From an uncultured bacterium (lineage in GTDB: Bacteria > Bacteroidota > Bacteroidia > CAILMK01): 58,629 bases of DNA. Below, in pieces: positions 14,676 to 22,455 of the stretch. The stretch's first letter is position 1, and each line of letters starts with the position of its first letter. The notes beneath the pieces are model-generated. The model ran no database searches. It was not told the DNA's origin and saw only the letters and a list, made by a program, of their open reading frames with translations. The position numbers and the translations under genes are program-made. Location of the stretch: positions 1-58,629 of the forward strand of contig CAIKRV010000002.1 of the NCBI GenBank assembly GCA_903829945.1. Direction: 5' to 3'.

Positions 14676-17078
14676 TTATTTGACCCATTTTAACCGCAAG
14701 CTATTACTCACTACGCTAATACTACTCAGTGCCATTGCGGCTCCTGCAATCATAGGATTAAGTAAAAATCCATTTATGGGGTATAAGATTCCGGCTGCCA
14801 GGGGTATTCCGATCAAATTATAAATAAATGCCCAAAATAAATTTTGATAAATTACTGAAACCGTTTGCTTGGACAATTTTATAGCCAAAGGTATTTTCAA
14901 TAAATCGGAGGATATAATTGTCATCCCTGCAATATCCATCGCAATGTCACTTCCTTTACCCATAGCAATACTAACATCAGCTTGCGCCATAGCTGCCGTG
15001 TCATTAATACCATCACCTACCATGGCTACTACTTTATTTTCTAATTGTAGATTTTTAATAAACTTTGCCTTATCAGCCGGTAGCATTTCAGCTTGAAAAT
15101 GATTAATTCCGCAATTTTCAGCAATTGCTTTCGCGGTGGATGTATTATCTCCGGTCAATAAATACACCTCTAAATCCAAGGCCCGGAGTTGTTGTATCGC
15201 TGATTTTGATGTTTCTTTGATAGGATCAGCAAGGGCCAAAAGTGAAATTGCATGACGACTATCGCCAAAACAAATAATCGTATATCCTGCCCACGCTTTA
15301 AAATACTTTTCAAAAGATGCATGAAAGGCTACATTATTTTGTTCCAAAAACTTCTTTGTACCCACAAAATATTTTTCATCATTTACCATGCCATTAACGC
15401 CACCTCCAATCTCCGCATTAAAGCCCGTTACTAATATTTCTTTGGCTTCTTTACAATGTGCAATAATCGCTTGCGCTAAAGGATGTTCGGAATGCTTTTC
15501 CAAACTCACTAAAATATTTTTGAAGGCAGTATTTTCTTCCTGCCAATATTCATGAATAATTGCAGGTTTTCCTTCGGTAATAGTGCCTGTTTTATCCAAA
15601 ACCACCGCATTTATTTTTTTGGATCTTTCCAAACTTTCAGCATCCTTTATTAAAATTCCCTGTGATGCCGCTTTTCCCATGCCTACCATTAATGCTGTAG
15701 GGGTAGCTAAACCTAAAGCGCACGGACACGCAATAATTAAAGTTGTGACCATGGATAAAATCCCAAAGGTAAATCCATTGGAAGGTGCAAATATGAGCCA
15801 TATAAAAAAGGTTAGAATGGCTATTAAAATAACGATAGGCACAAATACTGCGGCAATTTTATCTACAAGTTTCTGCACCGGAGCTTTACTTCCTTGTGCA
15901 TCCCGAACCATTCTGATAATTTGAGCCAGCATGGTTTCATCTCCTACCTTCTGTGCAGAAAAGCGAAAACTCCCATTTTGATTGATGGTTCCTGCAAACA
16001 CTTGACTATTTTTTTCCTTTAGAATAGCCATAGGCTCACCGCTAAGCATACTTTCATCTACATAAGAAGAACCATCCAGTACGCATCCATCCACAGCAAT
16101 TTTTTCACCGGGTTTCACTAATACAATTTCTCCAAGTACTACTTCGCTTATATTTTTTTGTATTTGATCTCCGTTTGGCAAAATAACAATTACCGTTTTA
16201 GGTTGCAAACCCATTAATTTTTTAATCGCTGAGGAAGTATTTGCCTTAGCTTTTTCTTCAAGTAATTTACCAAGTAAAATAAATGTAATTACTACCGCAG
16301 ATGCCTCATAATATACATGGGCATGAATACCCCGCTGACGCCAATATTCAGGGAATAAAGTATTAAATAAGCTAAAAAAATAAGCAATTCCGGTACTCAC
16401 TGCTACCAAGGTATCCATATTGGCCGAACGATGCTTTACTTGCTTCCAGGCATTTATAAAAAAGTCCTTCCCCAGCCAAAAAACCACCGGTGCTGCCAAG
16501 GCTGCCATAATAAAGTTTTCATAGCGTATTTTCCCCATAAACACCATGGATATTAAAACCAATGGAATACATAGCAACAAGGCCGCCACAACGCGAAATT
16601 TTAATTTTGCATAGTTACTCTGAACCAATTGCTCCAATACTTCATTTTGATTTTCCTCCTTAATTAATAAATCATATCCCGCACTTCGAACGGCTTGTTG
16701 CATTCGCTGCGGACTAATTAGTGAGGGTATATATTCAACACTGAGTTGAGCTGAGGCATAATTTACACTATCGTTAATCACCCCGATTTGGTATTTCAAA
16801 ATGCTTTCTACACTTACTGCACAAGATGCGCAAGACATTTGTAATACCGGAATTATCTTTTTTATGGATGGAACTTGGTATCCGATGTTTCGGATTTGCT
16901 GAATAATATCAGGAAGCATTTCTTCCGGATCAGAACTTTTTAAAACAGCTCTACTATTAGTAAACTCGAATAATAAATTAGCCTCTGAACCCGATACTTT
17001 AATTGCTTGTTGTAAAATCAAGGCATCGTGTTCACTTTCCATCCCGATAATGGGGATATAAATTAAATTTTGATTCAT
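14676..17078 (-). CDS. copA: copper-translocating P-type ATPase
   Basis: A P1B-type ATPase that exports copper ions, 800 residues. Order: an N-terminal HMA-like domain without cysteines (about 5-70); a true HMA domain with MSCASCA (Cys83 and Cys86); membrane helices; the actuator domain DESMLSGEPMA (341-351); the ion-site CPC (451-453); and DKTGT with Asp495 phosphorylated. GDGIND follows near residue 696. The CPC motif with MSCASC metal-binding domain favours Cu(I). It is monocistronic with its own promoter; no copper chaperone or regulator is adjacent. Confidence 0.93.
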   Translation of the reverse strand: MNQNLIYIPIIGMESEHDALILQQAIKVSGSEANLLFEFTNSRAVLKSSDPEEMLPDIIQQIRNIGYQVPSIKKIIPVLQMSCASCAVSVESILKYQIGVINDSVNYASAQLSVEYIPSLISPQRMQQAVRSAGYDLLIKEENQNEVLEQLVQSNYAKLKFRVVAALLLCIPLVLISMVFMGKIRYENFIMAALAAPVVFWLGKDFFINAWKQVKHRSANMDTLVAVSTGIAYFFSLFNTLFPEYWRQRGIHAHVYYEASAVVITFILLGKLLEEKAKANTSSAIKKLMGLQPKTVIVILPNGDQIQKNISEVVLGEIVLVKPGEKIAVDGCVLDGSSYVDESMLSGEPMAILKEKNSQVFAGTINQNGSFRFSAQKVGDETMLAQIIRMVRDAQGSKAPVQKLVDKIAAVFVPIVILIAILTFFIWLIFAPSNGFTFGILSMVTTLIIACPCALGLATPTALMVGMGKAASQGILIKDAESLERSKKINAVVLDKTGTITEGKPAIIHEYWQEENTAFKNILVSLEKHSEHPLAQAIIAHCKEAKEILVTGFNAEIGGGVNGMVNDEKYFVGTKKFLEQNNVAFHASFEKYFKAWAGYTIICFGDSRHAISLLALADPIKETSKSAIQQLRALDLEVYLLTGDNTSTAKAIAENCGINHFQAEMLPADKAKFIKNLQLENKVVAMVGDGINDTAAMAQADVSIAMGKGSDIAMDIAGMTIISSDLLKIPLAIKLSKQTVSVIYQNLFWAFIYNLIGIPLAAGILYPINGFLLNPMIAGAAMALSSISVVSNSLRLKWVK

Positions 17079-17131
17079 TTTTTTAGAAGCCTCAACTATT
17101 TAAAAGTTTGCCTCATCATTATTCCTGACCA

Positions 17132-17139
17132 CAAACATA
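17132..17139 (-). promoter_or_regulatory. -7 promoter element of copA (TATGTTTG)
   Basis: The minus strand reads TATGTTTG about 54 bases before the copA ATG. It lies between the copA start and the terminator hairpin of the upstream operon. Confidence 0.5.
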
Positions 17140-17140
17140 A

Positions 17141-17183
17141 AAAATCAAAATAGGGTTCAGCTATGCAACCCTATTTTGATTTT
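17141..17183 (-). terminator. strong terminator of the serine hydrolase operon
   Basis: A perfect 17-bp stem (AAAATCAAAATAGGGTT with its complement) around a 9-base loop lies 17 bases after the stop of the serine hydrolase. On the minus strand a T run follows. The copA promoter starts directly behind it. Confidence 0.85.
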
Positions 17184-17199
17184 AACGGATGTTTATATT

Positions 17200-18561
17200 T
17201 TAATTCTTAATAAACTTATTTACTCCAAAGCCGCTATTATTAGAAATTTTCACAACATACATTGACTTAGGCAAAGCACTAATATCAATTTCATGCGCAC
17301 CGCCAGGAATAATATTCCCTGACAGGCATATCTGTCCACCCATATTATAAACGATGTATTGAGATAACTCATTAAAGGAGCTTTGAATTAAAATTTTATT
17401 TTGAGCAGGATTCGGTGCTAAAGTAATTGTTAAGTTGGATGGCGTAGGATTATTAATACCGGTACTTTTATATTGCATCACTACTTTATGTAGTGCTGCT
17501 ACCACAGGAGTAGGATCAATGCCATCTTGATTTACGAGAACAAAAATGGACGTATTAGCAATAGAATCGTATAAGTTTCTTGAAAGGTATCCAAAAATAG
17601 CACCACCATGTCTTAAAATTACTCTGCCATTAGAGGTATCCGTAGCAATGCCCAATCCATAGGATAATCCGTACAATGGATTACAAGGGACAAAGTCCAA
17701 CAATTGTTTCATAGAGGAATCATTAATAACTTTCCCACGAAAGAGTGCCTGATACCAATTGGCCATATCTTTGGCAGTAGCATATATCCCACCGGCTGCC
17801 CAACAATAACTGGACATGGCAGTTCTGGGATTATAAATAATGTTTGTAATATCATATCCATTTTCCCAGGGGTGTGCAACGCTGCCTTGCAAGGTATCTT
17901 CAGCATCCAAATACGTATTGTTTAATTGCAAAGGACTTAAAATTATTTTATGCAAATGTTTGGATAATAGCTCCTTACTTGCATTTCTAACAATCATTCC
18001 CGCCAATAAATAATCGCTATTAGAATATGCCCAATTAGTGCCTTTGGTGAAATAAGGGGTTTGTATATTTTTCACTAATTCTTCAGGAGTCCAATGTCGG
18101 CCTAAATTTTTACTAACAGAATCAACCATTGCAGTTAGGGAAATTAAATAATCTGCAATACCACTGGTATGATTTAATAACTGTCGTATTTTGATGGTAG
18201 AATCTACATTTGCCATTTTAGGAAGCCATTTATATAATGAATCATCCAGATGTAATATTCCGAGCTCTTGCAATTTTAGTAACATTACTGATATGAACAA
18301 TTTGGTATCACTGCCAATACATAAATGCATAGAGGTATCCATCGGATGTTTGGCATAGGATAAACCACTGGCGCCACACCATTGTCCATGAGAACCAATA
18401 TTAACAGATGCAGAAATTCCTTCCAAATGAGTTACTTTTAGCATACTGTCCAAGGTCTTTTGAAACCTTTTGCTTAAGGTTGAATCAATGCTGGCAAATG
18501 CACGAGAGGATGCAAAAATGCCTATTAAGATTAATAATAAGGGAATAATATTTTTACGCAT
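17200..18561 (-). CDS. secreted serine hydrolase (class C beta-lactamase fold) with T9SS sorting domain
   Basis: A 453-residue secreted protein. A signal peptide covers about residues 1-23. The serine hydrolase domain (about 28-370) has the SxxK motif SDTK (Ser84, Lys87), the YSN motif within NWAYSNSDYLL near residue 180, and an HGG block (LRHGGAIFGYLS). The C-terminal 75 residues begin LAPNPAQNKILIQSS and end in the strand pattern of a type A T9SS sorting domain, so it should be exported through the type IX system. It is probably a peptidase or esterase rather than a drug-resistance enzyme. Third gene of the DUF2089 operon. Confidence 0.88.
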   Translation of the reverse strand: MRKNIIPLLLILIGIFASSRAFASIDSTLSKRFQKTLDSMLKVTHLEGISASVNIGSHGQWCGASGLSYAKHPMDTSMHLCIGSDTKLFISVMLLKLQELGILHLDDSLYKWLPKMANVDSTIKIRQLLNHTSGIADYLISLTAMVDSVSKNLGRHWTPEELVKNIQTPYFTKGTNWAYSNSDYLLAGMIVRNASKELLSKHLHKIILSPLQLNNTYLDAEDTLQGSVAHPWENGYDITNIIYNPRTAMSSYCWAAGGIYATAKDMANWYQALFRGKVINDSSMKQLLDFVPCNPLYGLSYGLGIATDTSNGRVILRHGGAIFGYLSRNLYDSIANTSIFVLVNQDGIDPTPVVAALHKVVMQYKSTGINNPTPSNLTITLAPNPAQNKILIQSSFNELSQYIVYNMGGQICLSGNIIPGGAHEIDISALPKSMYVVKISNNSGFGVNKFIKN

Positions 18562-18571
18562 AATGAAGGTT

Positions 18572-19162
18572 TTAAAAGATATATCTGAAAATGATTTTGC
18601 TTAGAATTTCGGCTGCTAACATGGCAATAATAAATGAGATGAGTGCATTTTTTCCTTTTACATTACAAGACGTACAAAATGCATTATACATAAGGACACA
18701 GACCCAGGCAATAAAAACAAAGGATACAATGCCAATTACTAAAAGTGGAGCAACTTCAGAAAATGCAATCTGATGACTGGTATCAGTCAACTTTTTTAAT
18801 ACTTCTTCGCTTGGGACGCAAAAATAACTAATGGGTAGCAGTAAAATCAATGGAATTCTGGCTATAGCCAAAGTTCCAAGTAAATCAATTATTCTAAAAG
18901 ATGTTTTTGAGATTATTTTTGCACTGATAAATAAGGCCAAAAAAGTAATGATCCATACCAAAAAAACTTCCTCCGTTTGTGCCAAAAGAGAAAATTGCTT
19001 TCCTAGGTGCATATCTACTACCCCATCCAAATGACCACGGGTATAATATCCGGCCAAAACAGTAATTAACATACCTATAAATCCTACAAGCAAACCCATT
19101 GAACCTGCAAGGTATTCGGCAGGATTGAGCATAAATTTTTTCCAATGTGAATTAGTTTCCAT
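18572..19162 (-). CDS. YIP1-like multi-pass membrane protein
   Basis: A 196-residue protein with about five membrane helices. The N-terminal MLNPAEYLAGSMG segment and helix pattern resemble Yip1-domain proteins, which in this phylum are often next to DUF2089-type genes. Function unknown. It overlaps the upstream DUF2089 gene by 11 bases and is followed by the serine hydrolase after 10 bases, so the three are one operon. The YIP1 assignment rests on a general pattern, not on a strong motif. Confidence 0.7.
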   Translation of the reverse strand: METNSHWKKFMLNPAEYLAGSMGLLVGFIGMLITVLAGYYTRGHLDGVVDMHLGKQFSLLAQTEEVFLVWIITFLALFISAKIISKTSFRIIDLLGTLAIARIPLILLLPISYFCVPSEEVLKKLTDTSHQIAFSEVAPLLVIGIVSFVFIAWVCVLMYNAFCTSCNVKGKNALISFIIAMLAAEILSKIIFRYIF

Positions 19163-19451
19163 GATTATTGTTTTTTTGTAAGTTATTAAGTTTAGTGATT
19201 AATTCATCAAGATAATTTCTGACGCTAGGGTAACTTCGATTCATGATGCTAGCCATTTCTTTCAGGGAACCACTAGTTTTTATAAAGTTAATAATAAATT
19301 CCTGTTCGATATCCGAAAAACTGGCTAATAAAGGCATCGGATATGTGCCATCTACCTCAGTATCACAATTTGGGCAAACCAATTTCTTTACATTTAACCG
19401 TGAATCGCAACTGGGACAAGCTTGCGGCATTTTCTTAATTACAATATTCAT
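19152..19451 (-). CDS. DUF2089-like zinc-ribbon and helix-turn-helix protein
   Basis: A 99-residue protein. A zinc ribbon with CPSC (Cys12, Cys15) and CPNC (Cys26, Cys29) is followed by a helical region. This contains SGSLKEMASIMNRSYPSVRN, which looks like a helix-turn-helix of the sigma-70 region-4 type. This is the DUF2089 layout, a probable transcription regulator. It is first in an operon with a membrane protein and a secreted hydrolase, with tandem repeats just upstream. A role controlling this operon is inference. Confidence 0.85.
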   Translation of the reverse strand: MNIVIKKMPQACPSCDSRLNVKKLVCPNCDTEVDGTYPMPLLASFSDIEQEFIINFIKTSGSLKEMASIMNRSYPSVRNYLDELITKLNNLQKNNNHGN

Positions 19452-19471
19452 AATATTTTCATTTAACGATA

Positions 19472-19479
19472 CAAATATA
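19472..19479 (-). promoter_or_regulatory. -7 promoter element of the DUF2089 operon (TATATTTG)
   Basis: The minus strand reads TATATTTG 20 bases before the ATG at 19451. The tandem repeats at 19497-19529 cover the place of its -33 element. Confidence 0.55.
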
Positions 19480-19496
19480 CAATCATTTTAAATATT

Positions 19497-19529
19497 ATTT
19501 ACTTTTTATTCAATTTTATTTACTTTTAT
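19497..19529. repeat. tandem 12-bp direct repeats, possible operator
   Basis: ATTTACTTTTTA at 19497-19508 and ATTTACTTTTAT at 19518-19529 start exactly 21 bases apart, two helical turns. They lie in the divergent region between the DUF2089 operon and the amino acid permease, overlapping and extending upstream of the expected -33 region of the former. The second copy runs into GTAAA, which gives a partial inverted repeat. Confidence 0.45.
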
Positions 19530-19684
19530 GTAAACTATGTTTAACTTATACTATATTATATATAATACTGAATACGAAACTTAGGATTTAGAAATTTAAA
19601 TGTAAGGATTCAGTAAATAAGAATGAAAGAAATTATATCACTTGCATTTATATAGTATATAATGATATATTCAACTTTCCTGCT

Positions 19685-19692
19685 TAATTTTG
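19685..19692 (+). promoter_or_regulatory. -7 promoter element of the amino acid permease (TAATTTTG)
   Basis: TAATTTTG followed by CCCC lies 18 bases before the ATG at 19711. This also shows that the TTG at 19690, inside the box, is not the start. Confidence 0.6.
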
Positions 19693-19710
19693 CCCCTCTT
19701 TTTAAGCTAC

Positions 19711-21042
19711 ATGAATAAAAAAGCCATAGGGCTCTATGCCGCCACCTCCTTAGTGATTGCCAATATGGTTGGTACAGGAGTATTTACCAGTCTTGGCTTT
19801 GAGGCATTAGATATTCATTCCACTTTTGCATTAATGATGTTGTGGATTATTGGTGGTATTATGGCCTTATGCGGCGCATTTTCCTATGCTGAATTGGGTG
19901 CTGCTCTTCCACGCTCTGGAGGAGAATATCACTATTTATCAGTTGTTTATCATCCACTTATCGGATTTTTATCCGGTTGGGTATCCGCCTTAGTTGGTTT
20001 TGCTGCACCGGTAGCATTAGCCTCAATAGCACTAGGTACTTATTTCTCAAAATTAGTTCCCGGCGTTAATGTGCAAATGTTAGCCGCATCAGTGGTAATT
20101 TTAATTACGATTGTGCATAGTACCAGTATGCAATTTGGTGTTAGTTTTCAAAATGTGTTTACTACCTTAAAAGTATTATTAGTTGTATTTTTTATCATTG
20201 CAGGTTTTTTTGTGCCGGAAGCCCAACATTTAACCTTACTTCCCATTGCCAATGGGGCACAGCCCGACTCTTGGAATGAAATTTTTAGTCCTGCATTTGC
20301 GGTATCCATGGTTTTTGTTTCCTATACGTATTCAGGTTGGAATGCCTCAGCTTATGTAGCAGGAGATATAGAAAATCCAAAGAAGACATTGCCTAGATCA
20401 TTATTTATGGGAACAGCCATAGTCATGGGATTATATTTGCTCTTAAATTATGTTTTCTTATATACTACTCCGCTGAGTGAAATGATTGCAAATGGAGGTA
20501 AATTAGAAATCGGTTATATTTCGGCTACTCATATTTTTGGAGCTACAGGCGGACAAGTAATTGCGGGGATTATTTCCGTATTGCTTATTTCCACTATCAG
20601 TTCCATGATTTTATCCGGGCCTAGGGTATCCATGGCAATGGGTGAAGATATTACCTTATTAAAATTTCTTTCCATTAAAACGGAAAAAGGGATACCCATT
20701 ATAGCTATAATTTTACAGGCTGCAATTACTTTACTTATTATTTTCGTTTCTACTTTCCAGGATGCAATGATATATGTTGGATTTACTTTAAACTTATTTA
20801 CCCTCATGACCGTATTAGGGGTAATGGTTTTTCGTTTTAAAAATCCTAATATAGAAAGACCTTATAAAACTTGGGGCTACCCTATTACTCCAATTATTTT
20901 TATTGTATTAAATATATGGATTACATGGAATATTTTTACCATGAAACCCATCCAATCTACCTATGGATTATTAACATTATTGGCAGGAGCCATCGTATAT
21001 TTTATAGGACGAAATAAGAAACAATCAATTAAAACAAATTAG
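19711..21042 (+). CDS. APC-family amino acid permease
   Basis: An amino acid-polyamine-organocation transporter of 443 residues with 12 membrane helices. The start MNKKAIGLYAATSLVIANM and the helix-1 GTGVFTS signature are typical, as are ALCGAFSYAELGAALPRSGG and YSGWNASAYVAGDIENPKKT. The sequence resembles the LAT/serine-threonine exchanger-like branch; the substrate cannot be fixed. It precedes the lipoprotein gene by 15 bases, so they are likely cotranscribed. Confidence 0.9.
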   Translation: MNKKAIGLYAATSLVIANMVGTGVFTSLGFEALDIHSTFALMMLWIIGGIMALCGAFSYAELGAALPRSGGEYHYLSVVYHPLIGFLSGWVSALVGFAAPVALASIALGTYFSKLVPGVNVQMLAASVVILITIVHSTSMQFGVSFQNVFTTLKVLLVVFFIIAGFFVPEAQHLTLLPIANGAQPDSWNEIFSPAFAVSMVFVSYTYSGWNASAYVAGDIENPKKTLPRSLFMGTAIVMGLYLLLNYVFLYTTPLSEMIANGGKLEIGYISATHIFGATGGQVIAGIISVLLISTISSMILSGPRVSMAMGEDITLLKFLSIKTEKGIPIIAIILQAAITLLIIFVSTFQDAMIYVGFTLNLFTLMTVLGVMVFRFKNPNIERPYKTWGYPITPIIFIVLNIWITWNIFTMKPIQSTYGLLTLLAGAIVYFIGRNKKQSIKTN

Positions 21043-21057
21043 ACTGAATTTATAAAA

Positions 21058-22329
21058 ATGAAAATTAGAATTACATCCGTTCTGACGCTGCTCCTAGCAG
21101 CTACGCTTTTTTTGTTTTCATGTAATGGTGGCAACAAAGGAAAGAGTAATGAAAATGAAAAAGGAACTTCCACTGAAAAAGGTGCCGGTGCTGATAGCAG
21201 TACTAAAAGTGGTAGCGCTAAAGATACAAACACTGTAAGTAAAGGCACCAATGCCGGAACAGAAGCTCCTGTAATGAAGGAAAGGATGTTTAATGATGTG
21301 GCACGATTGCTCGCAGGTCTTCCTCAGGAAAAAGGAAGCAAATTGGATAGTTTGGAAAAAACACCGACTTGGAAATCACATGCGGCCAATTTTAATAGAA
21401 CATGGGCAAGTATCACTAAAAAAAGACTAGGACCTATGGCCAATTGGGCATCTAAGGAATTAAAAGATATTAATGCAGATGGTGATGAAATGTTTTATCC
21501 ATTTTCCGGTCCGGATTTTATGAATATGTTTACTTTCTTTCCGGAAGCTAAAACTTATCGTATGCTTGCGTTGGAACCTGCAGGATTCCTTCCAAATGTT
21601 GATAAATTTAATGAGGAAGAATTAAATATATATTTAAATTCCGTTCAAAAAGACTTGAAAGATATTTTCATTTTAAGCTTTTTCATCACTAAAAATATGC
21701 ACAAGGATTTGGTTCATGGCACTGTAAATGGGGCCTTGCCTTTGATATCTATTTTTATCGTTAGAACGGGCAACACCATTTTAAATATTGAAAGAATTAG
21801 AATTGACAAAGATGGTAAAATAGTTGCTATGCCAAATGATTCTACTGTGAAAGCAATTAATGCCGGCGTTAGAATTACTTTTAAACCGAAGGATAAAGAA
21901 GAAACAAGAACTGTATATTATTTCTCTGCAGATATATCTGATGTTGGATTGGATAAAAATCCGGGATTAAATAAATACCTTTCAGATTTAGGCCCACAAA
22001 ATTCATATTTAAAATCTGCTTCCTATTTATTGCATTATGATCATTTCTCCAAATTCCGTAATTTATTATTGGATAAGAGCGATCATTTATTGCAAGACGA
22101 TGCCGGCGTTGCCTATCGTTTCTTCAAAAAAGATATTTGGGATATTCAACTTTATGGTAAATGGGTAAAACCAATTCCTTTATTCCATAAAATGGAACAA
22201 TTAGACTTGAAAGAAGCTTATCAAAAAGATTCCAGTAATGTAAGACCTATACCATTCTCTATCGGTTATAATTTTAGTAGCAAGGATTCTCCAATTTTAA
22301 TTCTTGCCAATAAAAAGAAGAAAAAATAA
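21058..22329 (+). CDS. lipoprotein of unknown function
   Basis: A 423-residue precursor. The signal peptide ends in a lipobox FLFSC, so the mature protein starts at Cys22. A Ser/Gly/Thr/Lys-rich linker (about 24-70) is followed by a single globular region. The core contains MFYPFSGPDFMNMFTFFPEA and YRMLALEPAGFLP, short blocks that look like a conserved exported family I cannot name. The C-terminus is a lysine run. It is the second gene after the amino acid permease and is followed by a strong terminator. Confidence 0.75.
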   Translation: MKIRITSVLTLLLAATLFLFSCNGGNKGKSNENEKGTSTEKGAGADSSTKSGSAKDTNTVSKGTNAGTEAPVMKERMFNDVARLLAGLPQEKGSKLDSLEKTPTWKSHAANFNRTWASITKKRLGPMANWASKELKDINADGDEMFYPFSGPDFMNMFTFFPEAKTYRMLALEPAGFLPNVDKFNEEELNIYLNSVQKDLKDIFILSFFITKNMHKDLVHGTVNGALPLISIFIVRTGNTILNIERIRIDKDGKIVAMPNDSTVKAINAGVRITFKPKDKEETRTVYYFSADISDVGLDKNPGLNKYLSDLGPQNSYLKSASYLLHYDHFSKFRNLLLDKSDHLLQDDAGVAYRFFKKDIWDIQLYGKWVKPIPLFHKMEQLDLKEAYQKDSSNVRPIPFSIGYNFSSKDSPILILANKKKKK

Positions 22330-22343
22330 ATTTAGCCTAATAC

Positions 22344-22381
22344 AAAAAAGCCTGTTCAAGCCTATTTGAACAGGCTTTTTT
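22344..22381 (+). terminator. terminator after the permease-lipoprotein operon
   Basis: A perfect 16-bp stem (AAAAAAGCCTGTTCAA with its complement) around a 6-base loop, ending in a T run, lies 15 bases after the lipoprotein stop. Confidence 0.9.
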
Positions 22382-22442
22382 ATTTAAATGCTTTTCTCTT
22401 TATAACTGATTTTTATTCATTATAAGTTTAAAGTCTTATTCC

Positions 22443-22450
22443 TATATTTG
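22443..22450 (+). promoter_or_regulatory. -7 promoter element (TATATTTG), start-proximal
   Basis: TATATTTG ends 5 bases before the ATG at 22456, the same spacing as at bshC, ccmB and the topoisomerase gene. Confidence 0.55.
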
Positions 22451-22455
22451 CCCAT

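Noticed and set aside
17200-18561. Antibiotic-resistance beta-lactamase
   Set aside because: The fold is shared by many peptidases and esterases; the T9SS sorting domain and the operon context do not suggest resistance.
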